Origin: Muricoccus nepalensis
GTDB lineage: Bacteria; Pseudomonadota; Alphaproteobacteria; Acetobacterales; Acetobacteraceae
Assembly (NCBI RefSeq): GCF_006438825.1
Contig: NZ_RCZP01000003.1
Coordinates: forward strand, 317,682 to 381,681
DNA: 64,000 nt
Reading direction: 5' to 3'
Shown here: one piece after another, positions 47,226 to 56,216 of the stretch
Layout: the number at the start of each line of letters is the position of its first letter
Numbering within the stretch: position 1 is the first letter of the stretch
The notes under the pieces: model-generated
What the model was told of the DNA's origin: nothing
Database searches by the model: none
The model's input: the letters and a program-made list of their open reading frames with translations, nothing else
Translations under genes and position numbers: made by a program

Positions 47226-48134
47226 TCAGGCCGCCCGCTTGCGGCGCACCAGGGCGAGCCCGGCGAGGCCGACGCCGAACAGCGCGAGCGAGGCCGGCTC
47301 GGGCACCGCGATCGTCGGCAGCGCCAGGGCCTCCTGGTAGAGGCGGTCGCCGACGATGCGGTGCGACGCGTCGGAGGGATGGGCGACGATGTAGTAGAAG
47401 TAGGAGTCCGGGTTTGCGCAGACGGTCGCGCCGGCCCCGAAGCCGCTCTGGCAGGCGTCGGTGGTGTTCGTGATGCCGTAGCGGCCGGGATTGTTGAGGA
47501 TGTCGTCGTAGAAGGGCCCCCAGTTGCTGAGGCCGATCACCGCGTCGGAAAACTGCGCCTGAAGCTGCGGGACGAGCGCCGCGTAGACCGGGTTGAGGAA
47601 GGTGGCGCTGTCCGTGAAGGCGGGGACGGCCGCGGGGAGCAGCGTGATCTCGAAGTAGCGCCCGCCGAGCGCGTAGAGCGCGGCGACCTGGTTTGTCGTG
47701 GCCTGGGCGATCGATTCCTGCGTCGCCCGAAGGTGGTCGTTCAGGCCCCCGGCGAGAAAGAACAGCGTGGAGGCCGGGTTGAAGCTGGCCGCGCCCGAGT
47801 TGACGAGGGACTGGAAGGTCGCGACCTGCTGCGTGAGGCTCTGCGGCTGGGTCGCGGGCGGGGTCGGGCCCACGTCGACCCTGGCGCCGCTCTGGGCGAA
47901 GTTGATGCCGCTCGTGCCCGGGGAGGCGTTGCGCGGCGTCGTGAGCGGGATGCCGTAGTCCTGGGCGAGGTAGCCCGCGGCCGTCGAGCCGTTCGTGAGG
48001 GGAACATAGGCGCCGGTATCGGAGTAGCTGTCGCCGAAGACGTAGAGGCTGGTGAAGGCGGCTGCCTGGGCCATCGAGGTGAGGGCGATGCTGCCCAGCA
48101 GCGCCAGCGCGGCCGTTTTGATGATGGGTTTCAT
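47226..48134 (-). CDS. GDSL/SGNH esterase with PEP-CTERM sorting signal
   Basis: The 302-residue exported protein has a signal peptide (residues 1-25). The SGNH hydrolase fold shows block I FGDSYSDTGAY with the nucleophile Ser36, GLNDHL for block III, and the C-terminal DASHRIVGD with the Asp/His pair. The final 26 residues (277-302) are VPEPASLALFGVGLAGLALV followed by RRKR, a textbook PEP-CTERM tail recognised by exosortase. It is probably a surface or exopolysaccharide-linked esterase or lipase. Start ATG at 48134 is preferred over one 36 bases upstream. No exosortase gene is in the window. Confidence 0.9.
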   Translation of the reverse strand: MKPIIKTAALALLGSIALTSMAQAAAFTSLYVFGDSYSDTGAYVPLTNGSTAAGYLAQDYGIPLTTPRNASPGTSGINFAQSGARVDVGPTPPATQPQSLTQQVATFQSLVNSGAASFNPASTLFFLAGGLNDHLRATQESIAQATTNQVAALYALGGRYFEITLLPAAVPAFTDSATFLNPVYAALVPQLQAQFSDAVIGLSNWGPFYDDILNNPGRYGITNTTDACQSGFGAGATVCANPDSYFYYIVAHPSDASHRIVGDRLYQEALALPTIAVPEPASLALFGVGLAGLALVRRKRAA

Positions 48135-48530
48135 GGCAATGGAACGTCTCCCGTGGAGGACGGCCACGTTCGTGGTCCGGGGTCTGCACCCGGCGTTCCA
48201 TCAGCAAGAACCACACCATCGGGAAAGAAGGAACAAGAACAGGAAGGTATTGTTTTATAACCGATCTTTTTCGTGCTGTTCGTCAAAAGCACGAACATTA
48301 ATCGGCCTTCATCCGGCCCGTTCGTGCAACGCCCCGCGAAGCCGGGCCGAGGCATCGGCGGGCGACGGGAAGAGACCCTCCGAGGACCGACATCCGCTTC
48401 GGCACCGGTGGCAAGCGGACCTCGCTTTCTCCCTGCTTCGGGCGAGGACAGGCGCCCGCGGCGGAGCCGGGCTTTCGGAGGGACCTCCGAAAGCCCGGGC
48501 GCGCGTCGCCGCGGCGCGGGCAGCCGCGGA
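48135..48530. other. 396-base intergenic region, AT-rich in the middle
   Basis: No credible gene. The part at 48200-48300 is the least GC-rich stretch of the window and contains a hairpin (48270-48295) and, on the minus strand, TATAAA (48254-48259) and TTGACG (48281-48286) that resemble promoter boxes but are 21 bases apart. It is the likely promoter region of the GDSL gene. 48300-48530 holds nothing I recognise. Confidence 0.5.
48270..48295. promoter_or_regulatory. Inverted repeat upstream of the GDSL esterase gene
   Basis: TTCGTGCT (48270-48277) and AGCACGAA (48288-48295) are perfect complements with a 10-base loop that includes TTCGT again. It overlaps the promoter-like boxes, so an operator or a leader stem-loop is possible. 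Confidence 0.45.
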
Positions 48531-49655
48531 TCAGATCCCCGCGCGGCGCCGCACCGGGCGGGCGGGCGCCGCCGGCGGGGCCGCGGCGAAGGCGGCGCGG
48601 AGCTGCTCGCCCACCTGGCGCTGCGCCTGCTTGGCCTTGGTCAGCACCGCGTCGGCCCCGAAGAACTCGTGGGTCACGCCGGGGTAGACGGTGCGGGTGA
48701 CCTGGCCGCCGGAGGCGCGGATCTTCTCCTCCAGGCGGGCGCCGTCGGTCTGCAGCGGGTCGATCTCCGCGTTCACGATGAACACGGGCGGCAGGCCCCG
48801 GAGGTCGGCCCGGCCGGCGAGGTCGAGGCGCGGGTCCTGCAGGTCCCGCGGCCCCGTCGTGTAGTTGGACACGAACCACTGGATGGCGGGCCGGCCGAGC
48901 GGCTTGGCGTTGGCGAACTGCTGGTAGGAGGCCGTCTCCAGGTCCACGCCGCCGACGGGGTAGATGGCGACCACGGCGCGGGGCGAGCCCATCCGGCGGT
49001 CGCGGGCGAAGATCGCGGTGTTGAGGGCGAGGTTGCCGCCCGCGCTCTCGCCGACGATGGCGATGCGGTTGGGGTCGCCGTTGATGGCCGCCGCGTTCGT
49101 CACCACCCAGGCGTAGGCGAGGTTGGCGTCGTCATGGGCGGTCGGGAAGCGGAACTCGGGGCCCTGGCGGTAGTGGACGGACACGACGATCGCCTCGGCC
49201 TCGGCGCAGAGCGCGCGGGCGGAGGAGTCGTAGGTGTCGATGTCGGCGATGACCCAGCCGCCGCCGTGGAAGTAGAGGATGACGGGCAGCGGGCCGGCGC
49301 TGGCCGAGATGGGCCGGTAGATCCGGGCCGGGAGCCCGTTCGGCAGCGTGGTCAGCGTGATGTCGTTGTAGCTGTTGATCGGGCGCTGCGGGTTCGTGTT
49401 CTGCTGCTCGAGCGCGCGGGCGCGGACGGCGTCGGCCATGCTCGGCTGGCGGCGGGCGTCGGCGGCGCCGAGGGTCTCGATCGGCGCCGGGTTGAGGCGG
49501 GCGTAGCTCTCGAGGAGCGCGAGCATCTCGGGGTCCGCCCGGCCGCTCGGGTCGGCGTTCATCGCCATCTGGCGGGCGGCGGGGGCGCAGGCGGCGGCGA
49601 GGCCGGCCAGGCCGAGGGGCAGCATCATCGCCCCGCGGCGCGAAAGGGTCGTCAT
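48531..49655 (-). CDS. Alpha/beta hydrolase, hormone-sensitive-lipase family, lipoprotein-like
   Basis: The 374-residue hydrolase has HGGGW (oxyanion hole), IVGESAGGNLAL with the nucleophile serine, and late EIDPLQTDG and VTHEFFG carrying Asp and His, the HSL/bacterial esterase IV pattern. The N-terminus has SRRGAMMLPLGLAGLAAAC, suggesting a lipoprotein or a Tat-exported protein. ATG at 49655 has GGAGAA before it. It is the last gene of the malonyl-CoA decarboxylase operon, 45 bases after the previous hydrolase. Confidence 0.88.
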   Translation of the reverse strand: MTTLSRRGAMMLPLGLAGLAAACAPAARQMAMNADPSGRADPEMLALLESYARLNPAPIETLGAADARRQPSMADAVRARALEQQNTNPQRPINSYNDITLTTLPNGLPARIYRPISASAGPLPVILYFHGGGWVIADIDTYDSSARALCAEAEAIVVSVHYRQGPEFRFPTAHDDANLAYAWVVTNAAAINGDPNRIAIVGESAGGNLALNTAIFARDRRMGSPRAVVAIYPVGGVDLETASYQQFANAKPLGRPAIQWFVSNYTTGPRDLQDPRLDLAGRADLRGLPPVFIVNAEIDPLQTDGARLEEKIRASGGQVTRTVYPGVTHEFFGADAVLTKAKQAQRQVGEQLRAAFAAAPPAAPARPVRRRAGI

Positions 49656-49700
49656 CAACGGTTCTCCAAGGGCCCGGATCGGGCGCTGCCGTCGAGAACG

Positions 49701-50588
49701 TCAGCCCTCCGGACCGGTTGCCGTCCCGGAATGGGAGAGGAACTCCGCGATGACGGCGGTCTGGGCGTGGTCCATCAGCGCCGGGGCGTGGCCGCAGCCG
49801 GCGACGTTGACGAGCAGCGTCTTCGGGCGCGCGGCCATGCGGGCGGCCGTGGCCTCGTCCAGAAGGTCGCTCTCGGCGCCGCGCAGGACGAGGATGGGGG
49901 GCGTGAGCGCCTCCCAGACCGGCCAGAGGTCGATGTCGGCGGCGGGGGCCCCGCGGGTCGGCGCGGCGATGGCGGGGTCGTAGTGCATCGCCACGCGGCC
50001 GGCCGGGGTGCGGCGCGCGCTCGTCTCCGCCAAGTGGCGCCAAGCGGCGTCGGGCAGGCGGCCGAAGGGGGCGTGGACGCGGCGGAGATGGCTCTCGACC
50101 TCCTCCACGCTGCCGAAGTCCTGGCTGAGGGCGAGGTAGTCGGCGATCCGCTGGAGGGCGGCGGCGGGGATGAAGGGACCGATGTCGTTCAGCACGAGGC
50201 GGCGCGGCGTCGTGCCCGGCAGGGCGGCCAGCGCCATGCCGATCAGCCCGCCCATGGAGGTGCCGACCCAGTCGTAGGGGCGGCCCAGCGCGTCGAGGAA
50301 CTGCTGGAAGGCGGCGGCGTAGGTCGGCACGGCGTAGAGCGAGCCGTCCGGCAGCCAGTCGCTGTTGCCGCGGCCGAAGACGTCGGGGCAGATGACGCGG
50401 CGGCCGCGCTGAGCGAGGCGCGTCGCCAGCACGTCGAAGTCGCGGCCGGTGCGGGTCAGGCCGTGGACGCAGACGACGGGGTCGCCGTCCTCCGGCCCCC
50501 ATTCGACCCAGCGGAGCGTGGGCTCGAGCGGGCCGAGGCGGGTGCGGAAGGCGCCGGGGCGCGGCGTCGGGCGGGGGCTCGCGGACAT
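49701..50588 (-). CDS. Alpha/beta-fold hydrolase
   Basis: The 295-residue protein has the hydrolase core VVCVHGLTRTGRDFD, WVGTSMGGLIGMALA with the nucleophile serine and a late CGHAPALMD histidine. It lacks a signal peptide, so it is cytoplasmic. Family members cleave esters, C-C bonds of meta-fission products or CoA esters; the substrate is not clear. It follows the CoA-transferase gene by 10 bases. Confidence 0.86.
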   Translation of the reverse strand: MSASPRPTPRPGAFRTRLGPLEPTLRWVEWGPEDGDPVVCVHGLTRTGRDFDVLATRLAQRGRRVICPDVFGRGNSDWLPDGSLYAVPTYAAAFQQFLDALGRPYDWVGTSMGGLIGMALAALPGTTPRRLVLNDIGPFIPAAALQRIADYLALSQDFGSVEEVESHLRRVHAPFGRLPDAAWRHLAETSARRTPAGRVAMHYDPAIAAPTRGAPAADIDLWPVWEALTPPILVLRGAESDLLDEATAARMAARPKTLLVNVAGCGHAPALMDHAQTAVIAEFLSHSGTATGPEG

Positions 50589-50598
50589 CCGGGCGGCC

Positions 50599-51807
50599 TC
50601 AGGCCGCGCCGTCGGCGCGCAGCTTTGCGATCGCCTCGGGATCGAGGCCGAGGCCCGCCAGGACCTCCTCCGTGTGCTGGCCGAGCACCGGGGCGGCGCT
50701 GCGGTAGCTGGGCGGCGTCGCCGAGAGGCGGACGGGATTGGCGATGACCTGCACGCGCTCGCCGCTCGCGTGGTCCATCTCGACGACGACCTCGCGCGCC
50801 TTCACGTGGGGGTCCTCGAAGACGTCCTTCAGCGTGTTGATCGGGCCGCAGCCGATCTTCGCGGCCTCGAGCACCTCCACCCACTCCTTCGTCCCGCGCG
50901 TGCGCATGACGGGGGTGAGGGTGTCGGTGACGAGCTGGCGGTTGGCGACGCGGGCGGCGTTGGTGGCGAAGCGCGGGTCGGCGAGCAGCGCCTCCTGCCC
51001 GACCAACTTGCAGAAGCGCTCGAAGGTCGGGTCGTTGCCGACGGAGAGGACGATGTAGCCGTCCTTCGAGGGGAAGACCTGGTAGGGCACGATGTTCGGG
51101 TGCTGGTTGCCGAGGCGCGGCGGGTTCTCGCCGGTGGCGAGGTAGTTCATGCCCTGGTTCGCCAGCCAGGCGACGTGGGTGTCGAGCATGCCGATGTCGA
51201 TCCGCTGCCCCTGCCCCGTCGCGTGGCGGTGGTTCACCGCGGCGAGCACGCCGATGCATCCGTAGAGGCCGGCGAAGAGGTCGGCGACGGGCACGCCGAC
51301 CTTCTGCGGCTCGCCCTCGATCTCGCCGGTGAGCGACATGACGCCGCCCATGGCCTGGATGAGCGCGTCGTAGCCCGGGCGGGGCGCGTAGGGGCCGGTC
51401 TGCCCGAAGCCGGTGATGGAGCAGTAGATGAGGCGGGGGTAGCGATCCTTCAGGTCGTCCCAGCCGAGGCCGTACTTGGCGAGGGCGCCGACCTTGAAGT
51501 TCTCGACGAGGATGTCGCACTCGGCGAGCAGCTTGTGCACGATCGCCTGGCCCTCGGGCTTCGCGATGTCGAGGGTGACGGACTTCTTGTTGCGGTTCAC
51601 GCCGACGAAATACGCGCTCTCCTGCGTGCGGGGCACGTAGGGGGGCGCGAAGCCGCGGGTGTCGTCGCCCGCGCCGGGGCGCTCGATCTTGACGATCTCG
51701 GCACCGAGGTCGCCGAGCATCTGGGTGCAGGTGGGACCGGCGAGGACGCGGGTGAGGTCAAGCACCTTCAGCCCGGCAAGGGCGCCGGGCGGGAACGCGG
51801 CGGGCAC
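50599..51807 (-). CDS. CaiB/BaiF family (class III) CoA-transferase
   Basis: The 402-residue enzyme matches formyl-CoA transferase-like proteins: LKVLDLTRVLAGPTCTQMLGDLGAEIVKIE at the N-terminus (read in pieces), RNKKSVTLDI, and GQRIDIGMLDTH carrying the aspartate expected to form the acyl intermediate. It moves CoA between carboxylic acids. The GTG start is two bases after the malonyl-CoA decarboxylase stop, so malonyl-CoA or a related acyl-CoA is a plausible substrate. Confidence 0.9.
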   Translation of the reverse strand: MPAAFPPGALAGLKVLDLTRVLAGPTCTQMLGDLGAEIVKIERPGAGDDTRGFAPPYVPRTQESAYFVGVNRNKKSVTLDIAKPEGQAIVHKLLAECDILVENFKVGALAKYGLGWDDLKDRYPRLIYCSITGFGQTGPYAPRPGYDALIQAMGGVMSLTGEIEGEPQKVGVPVADLFAGLYGCIGVLAAVNHRHATGQGQRIDIGMLDTHVAWLANQGMNYLATGENPPRLGNQHPNIVPYQVFPSKDGYIVLSVGNDPTFERFCKLVGQEALLADPRFATNAARVANRQLVTDTLTPVMRTRGTKEWVEVLEAAKIGCGPINTLKDVFEDPHVKAREVVVEMDHASGERVQVIANPVRLSATPPSYRSAAPVLGQHTEEVLAGLGLDPEAIAKLRADGAA

Positions 51808-51809
51808 GC

Positions 51810-53234
51810 TCAGGAGGCCTTGGCGGGGCGGGGCTTGTCCTTGCGGACGGGCAGCGCCTTGCTGGGCGCGAGCAGCGCGTCCACCGCGCCGGAGCGCACG
51901 ACGGTGCCGCCGCGGGCGAAGGCCTCGTGGTTCCGCTCGATCTCGTCGCGCTCGTAGAGGTAGTTGACCATCAGTCCGTGCGATTCCTGCATGCCGCGGG
52001 GCGCGGTGTTGCCCAGCCAGTTGATCCGTTCGAGGCGCGCGCCGTTGCCGAGGTGGAAGCGGGCGACCGGGTCCATCCGCCCGCCGGGGTCGGTGAGGTA
52101 CTCGGCGCCGAGACGGAGCAGGGGCGCGCGCAGCCCCTCCGCCCGCGCGGGGTCGCGCCACCACTCGGGCTCGGAGAGCGGCAGGGCCAGCTCGGCCTCC
52201 GGCCCGCCCTCGGCGATGCGCTTCTCCAGCCAGCGGCGGAAGCCGGGGATGGGGGAGAGGGTGGAGAAGCGGATGAGCTGCGGCAGCTCGGCCTTGAGGT
52301 CCTCCACCACCTGCTTGATGAGGAAGTTGCCGAAGGAGATGCCGCGCAGCCCCTCCTGGCAGTTCGAGATGGAGTAGAAGATGGCGGTGTCGGCGGCGGC
52401 CGCCCGGGCCTCGGCGCCGGCCTCGCCCTCGGCGTCGAGCAGCGGCTGGACGGAGGCGGCCAGGCCCTGCACGAGCGCGACCTCGACGAAGATCAGCGGC
52501 TCGTCCGGGAGCGAGGGGTGGAAGAAGCCGTAGCAGCGGCGGTCGGCGGCGAGGCGGCGGCGGAGGTCGTGCCAGCCGTCGATCTCGTGCACGGCCTCGT
52601 AGCGGATGATCTTCTCGAGCACGGCGGCCGGCGTCTGCCAGTCGATGCGGCGGAGCTGGAGGAAGCCGCGGTTGAACCAGGACACGAAGAGGTGGTGGAG
52701 GTCGGATTCAAGGGGCTTGAGCGCCGGCTCCGCCCGCATCTCCTGCAGGAGCTGGCGCCGCAGCTCCACCAGCGCCGCGGTGCCGCCCGGGGACATGTTC
52801 ATCCGCCGCAGCAGCTCCTGGCGCGGCGGCTCGGCGCAGCGGGAGAGGTGGGCGGCCTTCTCGGGCGTGGGGTCGGAGAGATAGGCGAGCGCCGCCTCGC
52901 GCAGCGATTCGGGCTTCGGGCCGAAGCTGGTGGCCATGAAGAGGTGGAAGGCCGCGCGGTCGGCGGGGGCGAGGTCGCGCAGCGCGCCCATGACCTCGCG
53001 CGCGACGGCGGCGCCGGAGGCCTCGCCGCGCTCGGTCAGCAGGGCCTCGGCGAGGCTTTTGGCGCGGTCGAGCGGGGGGGTGGAATCGCCGGGAACGGAG
53101 GCGAAGAGGCGCCCGCGGTCGGCGATGGAGGACCAGAGTCGCTCGATCCAGGACCGGGCGGCGGCGGGGGCGGCCTCGGGCCGGGCGTCCTGCTCGGATG
53201 CCTCGCGCTCGACGGTCGTCACGGCCTCTGACAT
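51810..53234 (-). CDS. Malonyl-CoA decarboxylase
   Basis: The 474-residue enzyme converts malonyl-CoA to acetyl-CoA and CO2. The N-terminal helical domain and the acyltransferase-like C-terminal domain are both present, with FSTLSPIPGFRRWL (catalytic serine) and NWLGNTAPRGMQESHGLMVNYLY (catalytic histidine; pieces shown). It heads an operon with a CoA-transferase and two hydrolases. Usual bacterial malonate operons add a malonyl-CoA synthetase (matB), which is absent here. Confidence 0.93.
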   Translation of the reverse strand: MSEAVTTVEREASEQDARPEAAPAAARSWIERLWSSIADRGRLFASVPGDSTPPLDRAKSLAEALLTERGEASGAAVAREVMGALRDLAPADRAAFHLFMATSFGPKPESLREAALAYLSDPTPEKAAHLSRCAEPPRQELLRRMNMSPGGTAALVELRRQLLQEMRAEPALKPLESDLHHLFVSWFNRGFLQLRRIDWQTPAAVLEKIIRYEAVHEIDGWHDLRRRLAADRRCYGFFHPSLPDEPLIFVEVALVQGLAASVQPLLDAEGEAGAEARAAAADTAIFYSISNCQEGLRGISFGNFLIKQVVEDLKAELPQLIRFSTLSPIPGFRRWLEKRIAEGGPEAELALPLSEPEWWRDPARAEGLRAPLLRLGAEYLTDPGGRMDPVARFHLGNGARLERINWLGNTAPRGMQESHGLMVNYLYERDEIERNHEAFARGGTVVRSGAVDALLAPSKALPVRKDKPRPAKAS

Positions 53235-53521
53235 GCAATCCCTCCGGATCGGGCGGCCTTCAGCCCCGCGCCGGGGGCGCCGGCGCGGCGCCATTCGCCG
53301 GGGCTGGCAGATTGGCCCCGCCCGCCCCGCCGGGCAAGGCACGGTTCCGCCAGTGGCGGCCCGCTTGCGGCCGGGGGCCGGCGGGGGCACCCTCGCCGCC
53401 CGCCGGCGCTCGCCGCCAGGCCCGGGTGGCCTTGCGAAGGGCCGCCGCGCCGGGCCGCCGTGCCGGGCCGCCCCGATGGGCCGCCCCGTCCGATGCGCCC
53501 CACCCGTTGCTGGAGGAAACC

Positions 53522-55033
53522 ATGCTCGACCGCCCCCACCCCACGCCCGAGGCCCCGACCACCGACCCCTTCGCCCTCGCCAAGGCGCTGTCCGGGGTGC
53601 ACCTGATCGGCGGGCGCTACGTCCCGGCGCGCTCCGGCAAGACCTTCTCGGTCGTGAACCCCGCGACCGGCCAGGAGGTGGCGCGCGCCGCCGACGGCGA
53701 CGCCGCCGACGTGGACGCGGCGGTGGAGGACGCGGCGCGGGCGCAGAAGGAGTGGGCGCGCATGCCCGCCCGCAAGCGCGGCGCGCTCGTCGCCCAGTGC
53801 GCGGCGCTGATGCGCACCCATGTCGAGGAGCTCGGCCGGCTGATTGCGCTCGAGACCGGCAAGGCGCTGCGCACCGAGAGCCGGGTGGAGGCGAACACGG
53901 TTGCCGACATCCTCGAGTTCTTCGGCGGCCTCGGCGGCGAGCTGAAGGGCGAGACCGTGCCCTTCGCGCCCGACGTGCTGTCGGTGACGGTGCGCGAGCC
54001 GCTCGGGGTGGTCGGCGCCATCATCCCCTGGAACGTGCCGATGCTGCTGATGGCGCTGAAGGTCGCGCCCGCGCTGGTGGCCGGCAACACCGTGGTGGTG
54101 AAGAGCGCGGAGGAGGCGCCGCTCGCGGTGCTGCGCATCTGCGAGCTGATGAACCGCGTGCTGCCGGCGGGCGTGTTCAACATGGTCTCGGGCTTCGGCC
54201 CGGAATGCGGCGCGCCGCTGGTGGCCCACTCGAAGGTTCGGAAGGTGACCTTCACGGGCTCGGTCGAGACCGGGAAGATCGTCTCCAAGGCGGCCGCGGA
54301 GAAGCTCATCCCGGTGACGCTGGAGCTCGGCGGCAAGTCGCCGATGATCGTCTTCGCCGACTGCGACTTCGAGAAGACGCTGGCCGGCGCCATCACCTCG
54401 ATGCGCTTCACGCGCCAGGGGCAGAGCTGCACGGCGGCCAGCCGCATCTACGTGGAGCGGCCGATCTTCCAGCGCTTCGTGGACGCCATGGCCGAGAAGG
54501 TCGACGCCATGGTGATGGGCGATCCGCTCGACGAGAAGACGGACATCGGCACCATCATCTCCGAGGGGCAGTTCGAGAAGGTGAAGTCCTTCATCGACGA
54601 GGGCGTGGCGACCAAGGGCGCGAACGGGCGGGCCTGCTCCGCCATGCCCTCCGACCCCGCGCTTAAGAAGGGGCTCTTCATCCAGCCCTACATCTTCACG
54701 GGGCTGGACAAGGACAGCCGCCTGGTGCGCGAGGAGATCTTCGGCCCCGTCACCTGCGTCATGCCCTTCGACGACCCCGAGGCGGTGCTGGCCGAGGCGA
54801 ACGACAGCGAGTACGGGCTGGCGGCGAGCCTTTGGACGAACAACCTCAAGGTCGGGCTGAACCTCGCGCACCGGCTGGAGGCGGGGCTGGTGCAGATCAA
54901 CCAGAACCTCGTCGTGCAGGCGAACCTGTCCTATGGCGGCGTGAAGTCCTCGGGCCTCGGCAAGGAGGCCTCGCTGGAGGCGATGCTGGAGCACTTCACC
55001 CACAAGAAGACCATCATGGTGAACATGGGCTGA
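53522..55033 (+). CDS. NAD(P)-dependent aldehyde dehydrogenase
   Basis: The 503-residue enzyme has the ALDH core: VVGAIIPWNVPMLLMALKVAPAL, FTGSVETGK, the general base Glu268 in LELGGKSP and the nucleophile Cys303 in RQGQSCTAASR. It resembles betaine or vanillin-type aldehyde dehydrogenases; the substrate cannot be fixed. The ATG follows GGAGGAAACC. It is divergent from the malonyl-CoA decarboxylase operon, with 287 bases between in which I see no clear operator. Confidence 0.92.
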   Translation: MLDRPHPTPEAPTTDPFALAKALSGVHLIGGRYVPARSGKTFSVVNPATGQEVARAADGDAADVDAAVEDAARAQKEWARMPARKRGALVAQCAALMRTHVEELGRLIALETGKALRTESRVEANTVADILEFFGGLGGELKGETVPFAPDVLSVTVREPLGVVGAIIPWNVPMLLMALKVAPALVAGNTVVVKSAEEAPLAVLRICELMNRVLPAGVFNMVSGFGPECGAPLVAHSKVRKVTFTGSVETGKIVSKAAAEKLIPVTLELGGKSPMIVFADCDFEKTLAGAITSMRFTRQGQSCTAASRIYVERPIFQRFVDAMAEKVDAMVMGDPLDEKTDIGTIISEGQFEKVKSFIDEGVATKGANGRACSAMPSDPALKKGLFIQPYIFTGLDKDSRLVREEIFGPVTCVMPFDDPEAVLAEANDSEYGLAASLWTNNLKVGLNLAHRLEAGLVQINQNLVVQANLSYGGVKSSGLGKEASLEAMLEHFTHKKTIMVNMG

Positions 55034-55046
55034 GGTCGCCCGGCCC

Positions 55047-56216
55047 TCAGTCGATCCGCCTCAGGGGCCGCGCGAGCAACACGAGCGCGGCGCCGGCGGC
55101 GAGCAGCGGCAGCGCGGCCAGGGACCAGTCGGCCCGGGCCGCGGCCGCGATGGCCAGCGGCGCCAGCACCGAGCCGATGTTGTTGCACTGGACGAGCAGC
55201 CCGAGCGCCGGTCCGGTGAGCGAGGCGTCGGGCACCGAGCGCGGCGCGAGGGCGAAGAGGGAGGCGGGCACCACGCCCCCGATCCCCGAGGCGAGCAGCG
55301 CGGCCGCAAGGGTGAGCGGCAGGGAGAAGGGCAGCGCGAAGGCCCCGGCCGAGAGGACCGCCATGGCGGTGCCGGCGGCCAGGGCAAGGCGCGCCGGGTG
55401 CCGCCCGGCCCGCATCAGCCAACCCGCGGCGAGGTTCCCGGCGATGTTGACCACCGCTGCCGCGGCGCCCGCGACGCCCGCGAGCGAGAGCGGCAGGCCG
55501 AATCCGGCGACCAGGCGCGCGGGCAGGAAGCTCGCGATGCCGAAGTAGATCGCGGAGTAGCAGGCGAAGGCGAGGGCGACGAAGACGGGCAGGCGCGCGC
55601 GCCCGAGGGCGGCGAGCGGCCCGGCCATCCCGCCTCGGGCCGGGACGGGGCGCCCGGCCCCCTGCGGCAGGCGGGCGGCGAGGAGGAGGGCCGCGCCCCA
55701 GGGCAGGAGGGCGGAGAGGCCCCAGGCGGCGCGCCAGCCGAAGCCCTCCACCAAGGGCGCGGCCAGCAGGCCGAGCGCGACGCCGGTCGGCATGAAGGCG
55801 CTCCAGAGCGTCATCGCCAGCGCGCGGTCCCCGGGCGCGGCGCGGGCGGCGACGAGGGTGGGGGCGGAGACGATGATGGCGAGGAAGGCCGCGCCCTCCG
55901 CCGCGCGGGCGGCGTAGAGGGCGCCGATGCCCGGCGCCGCGGCGGCGGCGAGCCCCGCGGCGCCGAGCGCCCAGAGCCCCGCCAGCAGCACCTGCCGCAC
56001 CCCGGCCCGCGCCGCGAGCAGCCCCGCCGGCAGCCCGGCCGCGGCGGCGACCAGCGCGAAGACCGAGATCAGCCCGGCCGCGCCGGAGAGGCCGATGCCG
56101 AGGTCCCCCCCGATCGCGAGCAGCGAGGGCGCGACCTTGCCGAACTGCACCGCGCCCGCGACCCCGGCCGCGACGAGCGCGCCGATCTCGGGCCAGCGCG
56201 TCGCCCCCTCACCCAT
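55047..56216 (-). CDS. MFS transporter (CynX/NimT-like)
   Basis: A 389-residue membrane protein with about 12 hydrophobic segments and the short loops of the CynX/NimT branch (AGLPAGLLAARAGVRQVLLAG between helices 2 and 3). Substrate unknown. It is the last gene of the Rieske operon: its ATG overlaps the permease stop by eight bases, so an export or import role for the same compound is likely. Confidence 0.85.
   Translation of the reverse strand: MGEGATRWPEIGALVAAGVAGAVQFGKVAPSLLAIGGDLGIGLSGAAGLISVFALVAAAAGLPAGLLAARAGVRQVLLAGLWALGAAGLAAAAAPGIGALYAARAAEGAAFLAIIVSAPTLVAARAAPGDRALAMTLWSAFMPTGVALGLLAAPLVEGFGWRAAWGLSALLPWGAALLLAARLPQGAGRPVPARGGMAGPLAALGRARLPVFVALAFACYSAIYFGIASFLPARLVAGFGLPLSLAGVAGAAAAVVNIAGNLAAGWLMRAGRHPARLALAAGTAMAVLSAGAFALPFSLPLTLAAALLASGIGGVVPASLFALAPRSVPDASLTGPALGLLVQCNNIGSVLAPLAIAAAARADWSLAALPLLAAGAALVLLARPLRRID

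Noticed and set aside
53235-53521. Operator or small gene between the malonyl-CoA decarboxylase and aldehyde dehydrogenase genes
   Set aside because: Only GC-rich sequence with short, imperfect repeats; nothing specific enough to report.
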